Assembly (NCBI GenBank): GCA_026692865.1
Contig: JAPLNI010000057.1
Coordinates: 248,001 to 312,000 of the forward strand
Length of the DNA: 64,000 nt
Source: Planctomycetota bacterium
Lineage (GTDB): Bacteria > Planctomycetota > Planctomycetia > Pirellulales > Pirellulaceae
Direction: 5' to 3'
Made by a program: the position numbers and the translations under genes. Below the pieces are notes generated by a model. The model was not told the DNA's origin and searched no databases. It saw nothing but the letters and a program-made list of their open reading frames with translations. This document shows, one piece after another, positions 63,592 through 64,000 of the stretch (the first letter of the stretch is position 1; every line of letters starts with the position of its first letter).

Positions 63592-64000
63592 TTATCGCTC
63601 TTCCGCCGCTCTCAAAGCCGGGACAGATTCGGCTGCTGAGTTTCTCGTTGGAGACGCTGCGAATTGGATTCTGTTTTCGACGCGATCGATCCCAGCTTCG
63701 ATACTGACAAGTCGTTCGACATAACGTGCTTCAGCTTCCGTTGCAGTCGACCCTGACAAAATCGCAGTTCTTCCTGCAATTTCTACCGATACTCCACGAT
63801 ACTTCTCTGCCAACGGTAAACGTTGTAATCGAGATTGAATCTGATTGTTACGCGCCTCAATGGTCGTCGTGGGAGGGGCGTCCATTACTGGTTTGAAGGT
63901 TGCTTTGATGGGCTGTTTCGCGGTTGTTTGTGAGCCGCCGCCACCAAATTGACTTCGTGTGTTCCGACTGCCTCCGAATCCACCACCAAGACCGCCTCCA
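63592..64000 (-). CDS. BON-domain protein with a Gly-rich N-terminal region (5' end outside window)
   Basis: The minus-strand frame stays open to the window edge, so this is the C-terminal part of a longer gene; 136 codons are visible. The portion nearest the edge is Gly-rich (LGGGFGGSRNTRSQFGGGGS). It leads to a single BON domain: IQSRLQRLPLAEKYRGVSVE, then ILSGSTATEAEARYVERLVS and GIDRVENRIQ. BON domains bind membranes or ligands and occur in periplasmic proteins. An internal ATG at 63885 would give 97 residues, but nothing supports a start there, and the open frame upstream argues against it. Function beyond the domain is unknown. Confidence 0.75.
   Translation of the reverse strand, partial: GGGLGGGFGGSRNTRSQFGGGGSQTTAKQPIKATFKPVMDAPPTTTIEARNNQIQSRLQRLPLAEKYRGVSVEIAGRTAILSGSTATEAEARYVERLVSIEAGIDRVENRIQFAASPTRNSAAESVPALRAAEER

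Noticed and set aside
1-64000. CRISPR arrays, insertion sequences, phage genes, rRNA or tRNA
   Set aside because: No regularly spaced repeats, transposase- or integrase-like proteins, or RNA gene signatures were seen on either strand.

Overview
The window looks like a planctomycete chromosome, most likely of the Pirellula/Rhodopirellula type. The evidence is the set of families present: DUF1549/DUF1553, DUF1501, DUF1552 and DUF1592/1588/1585 'planctomycete cytochrome' proteins; bacterial formylmethanofuran dehydrogenase-like FhcB/FhcA; futalosine-pathway menaquinone enzymes; and two giant secreted-type proteins with an N-terminal LEPR-XLL-like signal and a C-terminal dockerin. Many starts lack a clear Shine-Dalgarno sequence and several genes appear to start at TTG. 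All assignments come from reading the sequence; no database search was run.

Layout. 1-3446 (+): the end of an efflux operon (membrane-fusion protein with EF-hands, MacB-type ATPase, MacB-type permease). 3536-6886 (-): a MaoC hydratase and a compact plsC-glmU-prs cluster for lipid, cell-wall precursor and PRPP synthesis. 7098-11277 (+): leuB, then fhcB-fhcA of archaeal-type C1 metabolism. 11497-17402 (+): a DUF1549/DUF1553 protein, a DUF1501 protein, an ECF sigma factor and a membrane-anchored DUF1549-like protein whose start overlaps the sigma gene. 17555-20223 (+): an FAD oxidoreductase and an ATP-grasp enzyme. 20248-24051 (-): a DUF1552 protein and a large cytochrome/PA14/DUF1592-family protein. 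24322-26031 (-): recR, ybaB and a LigD phosphoesterase-like protein carrying an in-frame palindromic repeat. 26304-61067 (+): two paralogous giant genes, 17.1 and 17.4 kb, over half of the window. 61194-62818 (-): mqnD and mqnB. 62840-63591: a repeat-bearing spacer. 63592-64000 (-): a BON-domain protein running off the edge.

How the parts relate. The efflux genes form one tripartite-type pump. PlsC, GlmU and Prs are packed with 27-nt spacing and a 13-nt overlap. FhcB and FhcA would be two subunits of the formyltransferase/hydrolase complex, so FhcC and FhcD must lie elsewhere. The sigma factor and its overlapping membrane protein probably form a regulator-sensor pair next to the DUF1549-DUF1501 pair. 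The two giants share a layout of LEPR-XLL, metalloprotease-like domain, PPC, beta-helix, GEVED, cadherin-like array and dockerin. The upstream giant has lost its metalloprotease active site, while the downstream one keeps two intact zinc motifs.

Start codons were moved from the longest open frame to a better-supported internal ATG where a Shine-Dalgarno sequence, an overlap or domain extent argued for it; each case is stated. No tRNA, rRNA, insertion sequence or CRISPR array was recognised.
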